Positions 1-8,088 of a stretch of 64,000 nucleotides of DNA are shown piece by piece. This DNA is from Vibrio sp. S17_S38 (lineage in GTDB: Bacteria; Pseudomonadota; Gammaproteobacteria; Enterobacterales; Vibrionaceae). The notes under the pieces are model-generated. The model made no database searches, had not been told where the DNA came from, and saw only the letters and a list, made by a program, of their open reading frames with translations. Made by a program: the position numbers and the translations under genes. Each line of letters starts with the position of its first letter. Position 1 is the stretch's first letter. Location: positions 41,257 through 105,256 of the forward strand of contig NZ_JAAUWW010000015.1 of assembly GCF_014694375.1 (NCBI RefSeq), given 5' to 3'.

Positions 1-1
1 C

Positions 2-493
2 GCCATGCTTTTAAGTCTAGTGAAAATTGTCTTAATTCCTGTCGGAGCAGGCATTTTAATTAATCAATTCATTCATAGTTTTACGAAAAAATTAGAGCCT
101 ATTCTTCCTCTGATTTCAATGATCGCCATTGTGATGATTATTGGCATTGTGATTGCTCTCAATGCTTCACAATTTACCACTATTGGCCCAATCATTGCGG
201 TTGCTGTTATCCTTCATAATGGATTTGGATTACTAGCCGGTTATTGGATTTGCCGCTTACTCAGGTTTGATGAAACTATCTGTCGAACGATTTCATTTGA
301 AGTCGGGTTACAAAACTCCGGCTTGGCAACAGCATTAGCAATGAAATTTTTTACCCCTGCTTCGGCTATGCCTGGTACCCTATTTTCGTTATGGCATAAC
401 ATTTCAGGCTCAATTCTCGCTGGTATTTGGGCTAGGAAAGCACCAAGTGAAGAACAAGGTATCAGCGACGATACCGAAAAATCAGCCAATTAA
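2..493 (+). CDS. Bile acid:sodium symporter family protein, C-terminal part
   Basis: The reading frame is open to the window edge, so the N-terminus is missing; the first visible Met at base 5 is probably internal. About 162 residues remain, with four or five hydrophobic segments and the BASS-like stretch around VGLQNSGLATALA, followed by a typical late segment ending in a short charged tail. BASS-family proteins (about 300-330 residues) co-transport organic anions such as bile acids, pantothenate or keto acids with sodium across the inner membrane. The substrate cannot be told from this half. Family assignment is fairly secure; function is not. Confidence 0.75.
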   Translation, partial: AMLLSLVKIVLIPVGAGILINQFIHSFTKKLEPILPLISMIAIVMIIGIVIALNASQFTTIGPIIAVAVILHNGFGLLAGYWICRLLRFDETICRTISFEVGLQNSGLATALAMKFFTPASAMPGTLFSLWHNISGSILAGIWARKAPSEEQGISDDTEKSAN

Positions 494-498
494 AATAG

Positions 499-837
499 TT
501 AACTAATCCCAAGCGCTGAACGATCAAACTCAAGGTCGCCATTATCTAATAACGTAATGGTGACCTTATTTTTTTCCATGCCAGACTCATCCGTATTGGT
601 ACAGCCACTAAAAATAAACCAATCATACTGGTACACAAGAGAATAACGATTATCTACAAGATAATTCACCTCTAAGATCTCAATTCCCTTTTCATTTAAC
701 GCTCGATGGTCAATATGATCCATATTCGGAATCAAGCTATGTTCAAACTGGGCTTTATTCTCTACCAAAAATGCTTTTAACTTTGTCGCTAGAATATCAC
801 TCGGTTCAACATCTATGTTTTGCTTAGTAAATCGCAT
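499..837 (-). CDS. Hypothetical protein, 112 aa
   Basis: I do not recognise this family. The protein is small, soluble and mildly acidic, with no signal peptide or membrane segment. It contains alternating hydrophobic/polar stretches (around YSLVYQYDWFIFSG and KVTITLLDNGDLEF) that suggest beta structure. It is convergent with the symporter gene, only 5 bases away. The start Met at 837 is preceded by AAAAGGATATAT on the coding strand, a reasonable ribosome-binding site, which supports a real gene. Confidence 0.6.
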   Translation of the reverse strand: MRFTKQNIDVEPSDILATKLKAFLVENKAQFEHSLIPNMDHIDHRALNEKGIEILEVNYLVDNRYSLVYQYDWFIFSGCTNTDESGMEKNKVTITLLDNGDLEFDRSALGIS

Positions 838-1189
838 ATATATCCTTTTTGGGTTTTATATCTTTCAGATTAGAAGCTGTTATTTTTAATTATATCGGCT
901 TCATCACGTCAGTAAATACCTCACCGGTACCCGAGACTTAAATCAAATCCTTACGGTAATCTTTTCTCAAATTTACCTTAGGCGATTCTAAATTACACTC
1001 CTTCGTCGATATTCAAAATGACAACATCTAACTAATTTTGGGGCAGGATGGTTTTAGGCGATATCTTACACAGATTACAATCAATATTGGGTTTGGATTG
1101 TAATAGCAACGATGCGGTATTAAATTTTTATGATAAGGGCGCAGTTACTCAGCATAACCGAAGGTGAGCAATATTAACGATTGAAATGA
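838..1189. other. Intergenic region with one palindromic repeat and a 39-codon ORF
   Basis: This gap of about 350 bases holds one copy (about 983-1035) of the palindromic repeat that clusters at 58.0-58.3 kb. It also holds a 39-codon plus-strand ORF at 1048-1167 preceded by GGGGCAGG. The ORF product (starting MVLGDILHRLQ) is not recognised and could be a gene remnant or chance. Nothing else was identified. Confidence 0.4.
983..1035 (+). repeat. Dispersed palindromic repeat, single copy
   Basis: The core CTCCTTCGTCG is flanked by imperfectly inverted arms (ATTCTAAA and ATTCAAAAT) and followed by GACAACATCTAACTA. It closely matches the two better-preserved copies near 58.04 and 58.28 kb, whose arms ATTCTGAA and TTCAGAAT pair perfectly. 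This copy has accumulated changes in the stem. It is intergenic, as expected for a REP/MITE-like element. Confidence 0.7.
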
Positions 1190-1597
1190 TTATTTTCTCT
1201 TATTCAGCTCGACCAATGTTTCATTCCACGCGGTATTACCGTCTCGCTTAGTGACATCATATTCCGAGCAAAACTGAGATATAGTCATATTGTTGTCACC
1301 GGTCGCTAATTTCAACGCTATTTGAACTTGCTGAAGTTTACTTTGAAGACGCAAAACTTGACCTGCATTAGGGTTCTTTTCTTTCGCATATTTTAAAGCT
1401 GCATGCTTACGATCTGCCGCGCCCGCTCTACGATCGGCTTCACCAAGTAGATATTTCAACTGAGCGACACTTTTTCCTTTTTTAAAAGCAGGTTCAATCA
1501 GCTCGACACATTCATCAAATGATGGATTAACAACATACTGATCAATTTTACAAGCTTGTTGGCGCATCCACTTTAGAGCGAGTTCTTCATCTGACAT
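1190..1597 (-). CDS. Hypothetical protein, 135 aa
   Basis: Not recognised. I place the start at the Met beginning MSDEELALKW (1597) rather than the longer frame opening at 1657, whose extra 20 residues (basic, Phe-rich) look non-coding. The product is helical and charged, with a central Ala/Lys/Arg-rich stretch (KYLLGEADRRAGAADRKHAALKY is the middle of it) and no membrane segment. The last third has a short segment (TISQFCSEYDVTKR) that could be a helix-turn-helix-like or capping element, but this is speculative. It stands alone between the unknown 112-residue gene and the polyamine operon. Confidence 0.55.
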   Translation of the reverse strand: MSDEELALKWMRQQACKIDQYVVNPSFDECVELIEPAFKKGKSVAQLKYLLGEADRRAGAADRKHAALKYAKEKNPNAGQVLRLQSKLQQVQIALKLATGDNNMTISQFCSEYDVTKRDGNTAWNETLVELNKRK

Positions 1598-1742
1598 AAT
1601 AAAATCTTTACAAAAAAATAGCCGTATATGATATCGCTCAATAGCAAACAGTTTCAATAAAAAACTCAGTGCGTTGGTGTATTTTTACCCAATGCTTGTT
1701 AAATAGATAAAGAAAAGAATTCATTTAGGGTATTTTAATATT

Positions 1743-1780
1743 AAAAATGACAGTGAATCGGACGATTACACTGCCATTTT
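1743..1780 (-). terminator. Rho-independent terminator of the norspermidine operon
   Basis: Inverted arms AAAATGACAGTG and CACTGCCATTTT (one mismatch) form a stem. Read on the minus strand the stem is followed by a T-rich run (TTTTTAATATT). It lies about 35 bases past the nspC stop codon and probably ends the polyamine transcript. Confidence 0.6.
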
Positions 1781-1813
1781 ATAAGATGAACTGCCACTAT
1801 TTAGGCTAAATAA

Positions 1814-2959
1814 TTAACTTACTGACCATTGCGATAGTGACCGCTTGAAATCATCATAGCCAAATTCGTTCAGCTTTTGAATATCGCCATTAGAACGCTT
1901 GCAATACACGCTTGGCATTTTTAATCCATTAAACCAATTCAATTTCACCATGGTGTAACCTGCGCTATCAAGAATATGCAACCGTTGACCAATATTTAAA
2001 GGCTCATCAAATTTCGCCACACAAAACTGATCTCCGGCAAGGCAAGAACAAGATCCTATCACATATTCAAACTCACCATTTTCAGTCGCTTCACCAATGG
2101 TGGCTGGTTCATTGTAGATTAAGGTATCAAGTCGATGCGCTTCAGTAGCAGAGTCCACAATCGCCGTTTTCATGCCATTTTCAACCACATCAACCACCGT
2201 TACCACTAAATCAGCAGTTTTGGTAATGACCGCTTCACCCGGCTCTAAATAGAGTTGAACATCATGTTTCTCACTAAAGTGCTTTAAGGCTTGTGCGAGT
2301 TTTTCAACCTCATAACCCGGCCAAGTAAAGAACACCCCACCGCCTAAACTTACCCAATCTAGCTTATCGAGATAAGTGCCGAAACGTTGTGAAATACTGT
2401 CTAGTAAAGAGATAAAGTCGTCGGCAGATTTATTCTCACAGTTCATGTGAAACATCACACCATCGAGAGAATCAAATAGATCCGCATTTAATTGAGCGTC
2501 TTGAACCCCTAAACGTGAAAACTGACGCGCAGGATCGGCCAAATCTTGCCCTGCACGACTAACCCCCGGATTCAAACGAACGCCAATTGACGCTTTACCT
2601 TCCACTAAGTGACGATGAGCTTGTAGTTGACTTAATGAATTAAAGATCATCTTGTCGCAAATGCCCACCACCGCTTTTACATCATCTTCACTGTAACCCA
2701 CACTGTACGCATGATTTTCTTTACCAGAATCAGCGCCACCGAAAGTTTCATGACCAAGCATAACTTCATAAGGACCGCTGCTTGTCGTGCCATCAAGATA
2801 AGGTTTGATAATGTCAAACACGCCCCAAGTAGAAAAGCACTTGAGCGCTAAAACCAATTTAACACCACTTAATTCTTTTAGTTTTTTAGCGATCTCAAGG
2901 TTATGAATAAGCTTGTCTTCGTCGATCATAAAATATGGCGTTGGGAGATTTTTTTGCAT
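1814..2959 (-). CDS. nspC: Carboxynorspermidine decarboxylase NspC
   Basis: PLP enzyme of the alanine racemase-fold decarboxylase group (relatives of diaminopimelate and ornithine decarboxylases) that converts carboxynorspermidine to norspermidine. At 381 residues it is full length. The Schiff-base lysine is Lys40 in the motif ALKCFSTWG; other family signatures are [16 protein letters not shown], the glycine loop LGGG and EPGEA, plus the active-site segment CSCLAGDQF near the C-terminus. It is the last gene of the minus-strand operon, behind carboxynorspermidine dehydrogenase and the dat-ddc fusion. Norspermidine is characteristic of Vibrionaceae, where it acts in biofilm signalling and siderophore assembly. 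The assignment is strong. Confidence 0.95.
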   Translation of the reverse strand: MQKNLPTPYFMIDEDKLIHNLEIAKKLKELSGVKLVLALKCFSTWGVFDIIKPYLDGTTSSGPYEVMLGHETFGGADSGKENHAYSVGYSEDDVKAVVGICDKMIFNSLSQLQAHRHLVEGKASIGVRLNPGVSRAGQDLADPARQFSRLGVQDAQLNADLFDSLDGVMFHMNCENKSADDFISLLDSISQRFGTYLDKLDWVSLGGGVFFTWPGYEVEKLAQALKHFSEKHDVQLYLEPGEAVITKTADLVVTVVDVVENGMKTAIVDSATEAHRLDTLIYNEPATIGEATENGEFEYVIGSCSCLAGDQFCVAKFDEPLNIGQRLHILDSAGYTMVKLNWFNGLKMPSVYCKRSNGDIQKLNEFGYDDFKRSLSQWSVS

Positions 2960-2992
2960 AGAAAGTTCTCAATCAATAAGGGAATGATAAAC

Positions 2993-3023
2993 AAACAGCC
3001 ATGAGATAGTCACATGGCTGTTT
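2993..3023 (-). terminator. Stem-loop between carboxynorspermidine dehydrogenase and nspC
   Basis: A perfect 11-bp stem (AAACAGCCATG with CATGGCTGTTT) sits in the 88-base gap between two genes of the same operon. T-rich sequence follows on both strands: TTTGTTTATC on the coding strand and six T on the other. It could attenuate transcription into nspC or protect the upstream mRNA end. Its role is inferred. Confidence 0.55.
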
Positions 3024-3047
3024 TTTCAATAGATAATTAAGTAAAGC

Positions 3048-4292
3048 TTATTTTAAGATATTAATCTTCGGTTGGCCCGGTTCTAATTCTTGAACATGCC
3101 AATCAAGACCAATTTTGGGCATTGTCTCTAAGAACATATCAGGATCAAGTTGTTCCATGTTGAACACGCCCGCTTGATTCCAACTACCATTAAAGTATTG
3201 CAATGCCGCCGTAATAGCAGGAACACCCGTAGTATAAGCAATCGCTTGATGCTCAACATCTTCATAAGCGACTTCATGATCAGCGTTGTTATAAATAAAC
3301 ACGCTGCGTGCTTTACCATCTTTCGTACCTTGAACCCAAGTACCAATACAAGTTTTACCTGTGTAACCAGGTGCTAATGACGTTGGATCTGGCAGTAAGG
3401 CTTTCAATACTTTCAGAGGCTCAACCACAGTACCGTCTTGTAAGGTCACAGGATCTGGGCTTAATAGGCCAATATCTTTCATGCAGTTGAAGTAGTTTAA
3501 GTATGTATCGCCAAAACCCATCCAGAATTCGATACGTTTTGCAGGAATGAACTCCTGCATTGAACGTACTTCATCGTGTGCCATTGAGTAGACTTTAAAC
3601 TCACCACAATTTGGAAAATCAAACTCAAGCATGCGCGTATGACAAGGAACTTGTTTCCAGCTGTCATTTTCCCAATAGAAAGAATCACCTTGGATTTCAA
3701 GCATGTTGGTTTCAGGGTCAAAGTTGGTAGCAAACTTCTTACCATGATCACCCGCATTAACATCCATTACATCAATGGTGTCAATTTCATCGAATAAATG
3801 TTTAACGGCGTAAGCGGCAAACACACTCACCACACCAGGATCAAAACCTGCACCTAAAATACCGGTAATGCCTGCTTGCGCAAACTTTTCACGAAACGCC
3901 CATTGAGGATCATACGCTTCTGGCACTTGCTGTCCTTCGCTGCATAAATCAACGGCAACAGACGTATCTAAATAAGAAACCTTAGCTTGGTAGCACGCTT
4001 CCATAATGGTCACGTTAACCCAAGGAGGACCGGCATTAATCACTAAATCTGGCTTAACGTCATTAATTAATGCCACTAAAGATGCCACATCAACTGCATC
4101 TACAAATCGAGCTTCTAATTTCTTTGATGGGTCTTTGAGGTTATTTTTACCTTTAATTGAATCAATAATTTTTTCGCACTTAGATAACGTCCGAGATGCA
4201 AGAGTAATATCCCCTAACACATCATTATTTTGAGCCGCTTTATGCGCAACAACCCAACCAACACCACCCGCACCAATTTGTAAAATAGACAT
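3048..4292 (-). CDS. Carboxynorspermidine dehydrogenase (synthase)
   Basis: Saccharopine-dehydrogenase-like oxidoreductase that reductively condenses aspartate semialdehyde with 1,3-diaminopropane to give carboxynorspermidine. The N-terminal Rossmann motif GAGGVG is at residues 7-12, followed by TLASRT, the usual NADP-binding second strand. The middle contains DLVINAGPPW and the substrate-domain stretch GAGFDPGVVSVFAAY. The length of 414 residues is normal for the family. It is the second gene of the operon; the stretch AGAAGGAAGGTGAACTAAAG before the ATG is a strong ribosome-binding region. A degenerate copy of this leader and first codons lies 142 bases upstream (see findings). Confidence 0.93.
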   Translation of the reverse strand: MSILQIGAGGVGWVVAHKAAQNNDVLGDITLASRTLSKCEKIIDSIKGKNNLKDPSKKLEARFVDAVDVASLVALINDVKPDLVINAGPPWVNVTIMEACYQAKVSYLDTSVAVDLCSEGQQVPEAYDPQWAFREKFAQAGITGILGAGFDPGVVSVFAAYAVKHLFDEIDTIDVMDVNAGDHGKKFATNFDPETNMLEIQGDSFYWENDSWKQVPCHTRMLEFDFPNCGEFKVYSMAHDEVRSMQEFIPAKRIEFWMGFGDTYLNYFNCMKDIGLLSPDPVTLQDGTVVEPLKVLKALLPDPTSLAPGYTGKTCIGTWVQGTKDGKARSVFIYNNADHEVAYEDVEHQAIAYTTGVPAITAALQYFNGSWNQAGVFNMEQLDPDMFLETMPKIGLDWHVQELEPGQPKINILK

Positions 4293-4357
4293 CTTTAGTT
4301 CACCTTCCTTCTTAATTTTTAATCATGCTCATATAAGTAATATTGGCTTATATAAGC
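4250..4357 (-). repeat. Leader/start direct repeat, intact copy
   Basis: This segment spans the first codons and leader of the carboxynorspermidine dehydrogenase gene. A diverged second copy lies at about 4382-4511. The most conserved part (about 37 bases, 4281-4317) covers the start codon and ribosome-binding site. Similarity continues more weakly on both sides (TTGGCTTATATAAGC versus TTGCTTATATGAACG). Confidence 0.75.
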
Positions 4358-4381
4358 TGTAAATTTTGTTTTCAACAAAGG

Positions 4382-4511
4382 CAACAACCGCGCCTACCTT
4401 AAGCACCACCAGTAGCAATACTTAAAATAGACATCTTTAGTTCACCTTCCTTCTTAATTTCCTACCATGTTCAACGATAAGCGATGATTGCTTATATGAA
4501 CGTAATTTTGT
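4382..4511 (-). repeat. Leader/start direct repeat, degenerate copy with an 11-codon ORF
   Basis: Second copy of the leader segment. It keeps the strong ribosome-binding region and ATG at 4434 and encodes only MSILSIATGGA before TAA (4399-4434), against MSILQIGAGGV in the real gene. The remainder is out of frame and degenerate. It reads as a partial tandem duplication that has decayed downstream of the start while its translation-initiation signals remain intact. Confidence 0.75.
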
Positions 4512-4514
4512 GTA

Positions 4515-7436
4515 TTATTTATTGCTTGTTAATGTTTGTGCCAACTGGTTAATGTCATGTAATAACGATTCAAAACCAGATAACTTTAAACATGGATTTA
4601 AAATTGTGAATTTCAATGCTGCTTTGCCATCAACCGTCGTTTCGCCTAGCACTGCAATTCCGCGAACTAAGGCTTCAATACGAATTTGACGATTTAAATC
4701 ATTCAATGCTTCTTCGCTTAAATTTACATTACTGTAACGCATTAACACAGTCGATAATGCTGGCGGTGCTAGCAGTTCAAAAGCCGCATCATTAGAGACC
4801 ATTTGAGCAACCTGCTGAGTTTGTTCGATCAAATGATCATACATTTCACCCAACGCTTGCGTTCCCACACTTTGCATTGTCATAAAGACTTTTAAAGCAT
4901 CAAAACGGCGTGTTGTTGCCATTGATTTATCCACCAGGTTTGGCAATTCATCAGTTTCACGATTAAGGTAATCAGCATGATGAAGCAGATACTTAAAGTT
5001 CGCTTTATCATTCACGAGTACCGCGCCACAGCTAATTGGTTGATAAAATAATTTATGGAAATCGACACTGATCGACGACGCCCTTTCAATACCAGCCAAA
5101 CGGTCTTTATGTTGACTCAAAATCAATGCGCCACCATAAGCGCCATCAACATGTAGCCATAAAGAATGCGTTTGCGCTAAGTCGGCAATCGCATTCAAAT
5201 CATCAATCGCACCATGGTCAGTTGTGCCCGCCGTACCAACCACAGCAAACGGAATTAATCCCTGCGCTTTCAATTCAATCAATGTCTCGGCAAGAGAGTC
5301 AATATGAATGGTTCCATCGGTGTTGGTATCGACACACACAACCCCTGCTTCACCTAACCCCATTAAAGATGCCGTTTTTTGCACCGTAAAGTGGGACTTA
5401 TTGGAACACACGATTCTCAGCTTATCGGCATAATCCGGTAAACCTAATTTTTGAATAGAATGTTGACTCAATTTATCGGCAATCCAATCACGCGCGAGTA
5501 ATAAGCCCATTTGATTACTTTGAGTACCACCACTGGTGAATACTCCATCAGCCTGGGAGCTCATACCATATTTGTCACATAACCAATCCACTACGCGCTG
5601 CTCAACATAAGTTGCTGCCGATGCTTGATCCCATGAATCCATCGATTGGTTTAGTGATGCGATCATAATTTCAGATGCAATAGCCGGTACAAGTGGCGGT
5701 GTATGCAAATGAGCAATGCAATTTGGATGCTGAACAAAAATCGAATTTTTAGCGACTAAGTTAGTATTGTTATGGATAACTTGTTGTAAATCATCGTTGC
5801 TTGAATCCAAATCTACGGCTTCAATTTGTGCTTTTAGCAATTGAGGGTCAATGCCTGAATAAGGTTTATCCACTGCTTCAAAAACTGCTTTCATCGCTTG
5901 AGTGGCTTGATTCATCGCATGCTCAAAACTATTTGCGCCATTTTCACCCGTTTGGATAAAGTGCTTATGCCACTCTTGGTGATTAGTCTCTTCTTGTGGA
6001 AGCTGAGCTTTTTCTGGATCAATACCACCACCAGCGGCAATGATCGCCTCTTTTAATGTTTTTAATGCAAAGTCAATTTGCTCAAAACTGATAATAATTG
6101 GTGGTAAAAAACGTAGAACGGAACCATCACGTCCACCTTTTTCAATCATCAAACCACGCTCTAATGCCGCGCGTTGGATCTTTAACGTTAATTCAGAAGC
6201 AGGAATGCGTTCGCCAAATTTATTTAACTCACCATTTGGATTAACAACCTCTGCACCTAACATTAACCCTTTACCACGAACTTCTGCGATACAGCCGACT
6301 TCACGTTGGATTTTTTCAAGACCTTCACGCAAGTATTGACCTGCAGCTTTAGCATGCGCGACCAAATTATCACGTTGAATAATTTCTAATGCTTTTGCAC
6401 CTGAAACCATCGCGAGCTGATTACCACGGAAAGTACCGGTATGCTCACCCGGATTCCAAGTATCAATTTCTTTATTGAACACAAGAATCGACATTGGCAA
6501 TCCACCGCCGATCGCTTTTGATAGGCAAAGAATATCCGGCGAAATGCCCGACTCTTCAAAAGCAAAATTATGCCCTGTTTTACCAACACCACATTGAATT
6601 TCATCAAAAATTAATAAAATACCATGCTCTTGAGTGATACGACGTAACTCACGTAGCCAAAAAGCAGGGGCAGGAATAACGCCACCTTCACCTTGAACGG
6701 GTTCAACAATAATCGCCGCCGGTTTTTGAATGCCACTTTCATCATCATTGAGCATACGTTCAATATAACGAATACTTTGTTTCGCACCGTCGTCACCGCC
6801 GATACCAAATGGGCAGCGTAAGCTATATGGAAAAGGCATAAAGTGAACATCAGACATCAAACCCGTGCGACGTGCTTTCGTTCCTAAATTCCCCATCATT
6901 CCCATCGTGCCGTTTGTCATACCGTGATAAGCACCACGAAACGCCATCATAGTATTACGACCGGTCGTTTGCTTAGCCAGTTTAATGGCGGCTTCAACTG
7001 CATCTGCGCCAGAAGGACCACAGAATTGGATAACGGAATTATTCGCAAAATTTGCAGGTAGGAAAGATTTTACCTGCTTAATGAAATGATCTTTTGCTGG
7101 TGTCGTAATATCAAGGGTTTGATAAGGTAAGCCTGAATCTAATTGTTCTTTAAGTGCCTGATTAATTTCAGGGTGGTTGTAACCCAACACTAAAGTTCCT
7201 GCTCCAGCTAAACAATCTAAAAATAATTGTCCACGAGTATCCTCAACCAGCACACCGTAAGCCCTCTTTATAGCAATAGGCAAACGACGTGGATAAGAAC
7301 GAACAGCCGATTCGTGTTGTTCTTGATCGAGTAATACTTGATCTAAAGTAAGGTCATACACACCATCTACATATGGAATATTAGTAGTGAATGGAGCATG
7401 AGCGGTATTAAGCTCAAAATTAAAAGCAGTAGTCAT
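4515..7436 (-). CDS. Fused L-2,4-diaminobutyrate aminotransferase / L-2,4-diaminobutyrate decarboxylase
   Basis: Bifunctional PLP protein of 973 residues. Residues ~1-460 are a class III aminotransferase making 2,4-diaminobutyrate from aspartate semialdehyde and glutamate: FCGPSGADAVEAA, IVEPVQGEGG, IFDEIQCGVGKTG and the PLP lysine in LSKAIGGG (about residue 307). Residues ~490-973 are a group II decarboxylase producing 1,3-diaminopropane: TSGGTQSNQMGL, HVDGAYGG and the PLP site SVDFHKLFYQP (lysine about 795). I chose the Met at 7436 (MTTAFNFEL) because AAGAG precedes it; a Met 14 codons upstream (7478) has no better signal. This fusion is a hallmark of Vibrio norspermidine operons; elsewhere the two enzymes are separate genes. 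It is the first gene of the operon. Confidence 0.93.
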   Translation of the reverse strand: MTTAFNFELNTAHAPFTTNIPYVDGVYDLTLDQVLLDQEQHESAVRSYPRRLPIAIKRAYGVLVEDTRGQLFLDCLAGAGTLVLGYNHPEINQALKEQLDSGLPYQTLDITTPAKDHFIKQVKSFLPANFANNSVIQFCGPSGADAVEAAIKLAKQTTGRNTMMAFRGAYHGMTNGTMGMMGNLGTKARRTGLMSDVHFMPFPYSLRCPFGIGGDDGAKQSIRYIERMLNDDESGIQKPAAIIVEPVQGEGGVIPAPAFWLRELRRITQEHGILLIFDEIQCGVGKTGHNFAFEESGISPDILCLSKAIGGGLPMSILVFNKEIDTWNPGEHTGTFRGNQLAMVSGAKALEIIQRDNLVAHAKAAGQYLREGLEKIQREVGCIAEVRGKGLMLGAEVVNPNGELNKFGERIPASELTLKIQRAALERGLMIEKGGRDGSVLRFLPPIIISFEQIDFALKTLKEAIIAAGGGIDPEKAQLPQEETNHQEWHKHFIQTGENGANSFEHAMNQATQAMKAVFEAVDKPYSGIDPQLLKAQIEAVDLDSSNDDLQQVIHNNTNLVAKNSIFVQHPNCIAHLHTPPLVPAIASEIMIASLNQSMDSWDQASAATYVEQRVVDWLCDKYGMSSQADGVFTSGGTQSNQMGLLLARDWIADKLSQHSIQKLGLPDYADKLRIVCSNKSHFTVQKTASLMGLGEAGVVCVDTNTDGTIHIDSLAETLIELKAQGLIPFAVVGTAGTTDHGAIDDLNAIADLAQTHSLWLHVDGAYGGALILSQHKDRLAGIERASSISVDFHKLFYQPISCGAVLVNDKANFKYLLHHADYLNRETDELPNLVDKSMATTRRFDALKVFMTMQSVGTQALGEMYDHLIEQTQQVAQMVSNDAAFELLAPPALSTVLMRYSNVNLSEEALNDLNRQIRIEALVRGIAVLGETTVDGKAALKFTILNPCLKLSGFESLLHDINQLAQTLTSNK

Positions 7437-8088
7437 GTCAGTAACTCTTAAATGTAATTGTATACTTTTCCTTTCCAATCAAATGGGCCAGAAAAAGCAA
7501 CCAACCTAAATAACCTTATTCAAACTATAAATAAGGATTCGTTTAAAACACAAAAGGAAATCGAAAACAGACCTATATAGAAAAATAGCGTAAAGATAAA
7601 CGCTAAATTAAAGCCATAATAAGTATGTTTACATTTTAAATTCGTATTAAATCAAGGTTCGGTAAGGCTTGACGTGCGACGATTAAGTGGCATGCAGCAA
7701 TAGCATGAAAATCGAGTCGAGTTGATAAGTGTCATCACCAAAATGATTTGGTTGATGATTTTATTTATGCTTCTAAAGCTGATTTTAAAAATCGTGGCTA
7801 GCGTGTTCAATGTTGGGCTTCCTATAAAAATGCTTCCTTTAATTTCAGCATTTGTATCCCTTCTACTGATAAACGTTTATCAGTACCTACTCATACGTAA
7901 TGGCACAATCAGCTTGAATGTCCTTACGCGTATCCCCCAAGGTACAACTTTTACTCCTCAAGATTGCCGCAAAAATAACATAATTAATATTTTGTTAGCA
8001 ATCTTATTTTAAAACTAAAGGTGAATTTCTTTTATGTTTAATCATCCATTTAATTTTAACCAATTGATATATTTCTAACTTCCAATAT
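7437..8088. other. Intergenic region, 650 bases, possible decayed coding sequence
   Basis: It should contain the promoter of the polyamine operon, which I could not pinpoint. A hydrophobic 96-codon plus-strand frame (7722-8012) has biased Leu/Ile composition and no good ribosome-binding site. In another frame, bases about 7702-7930 read as protein-like text broken by stops (for example DDFIYASKADFKNRG then stop). I regard it as a possible gene relic, not a gene. Confidence 0.3.

Noticed and set aside
7722..8012. Hydrophobic 96-codon plus-strand frame upstream of the polyamine operon
   Set aside because: Composition is dominated by Leu/Ile from AT-rich DNA, it lacks a ribosome-binding site and resembles no known family; another frame in the same DNA looks more protein-like but is broken by stops.
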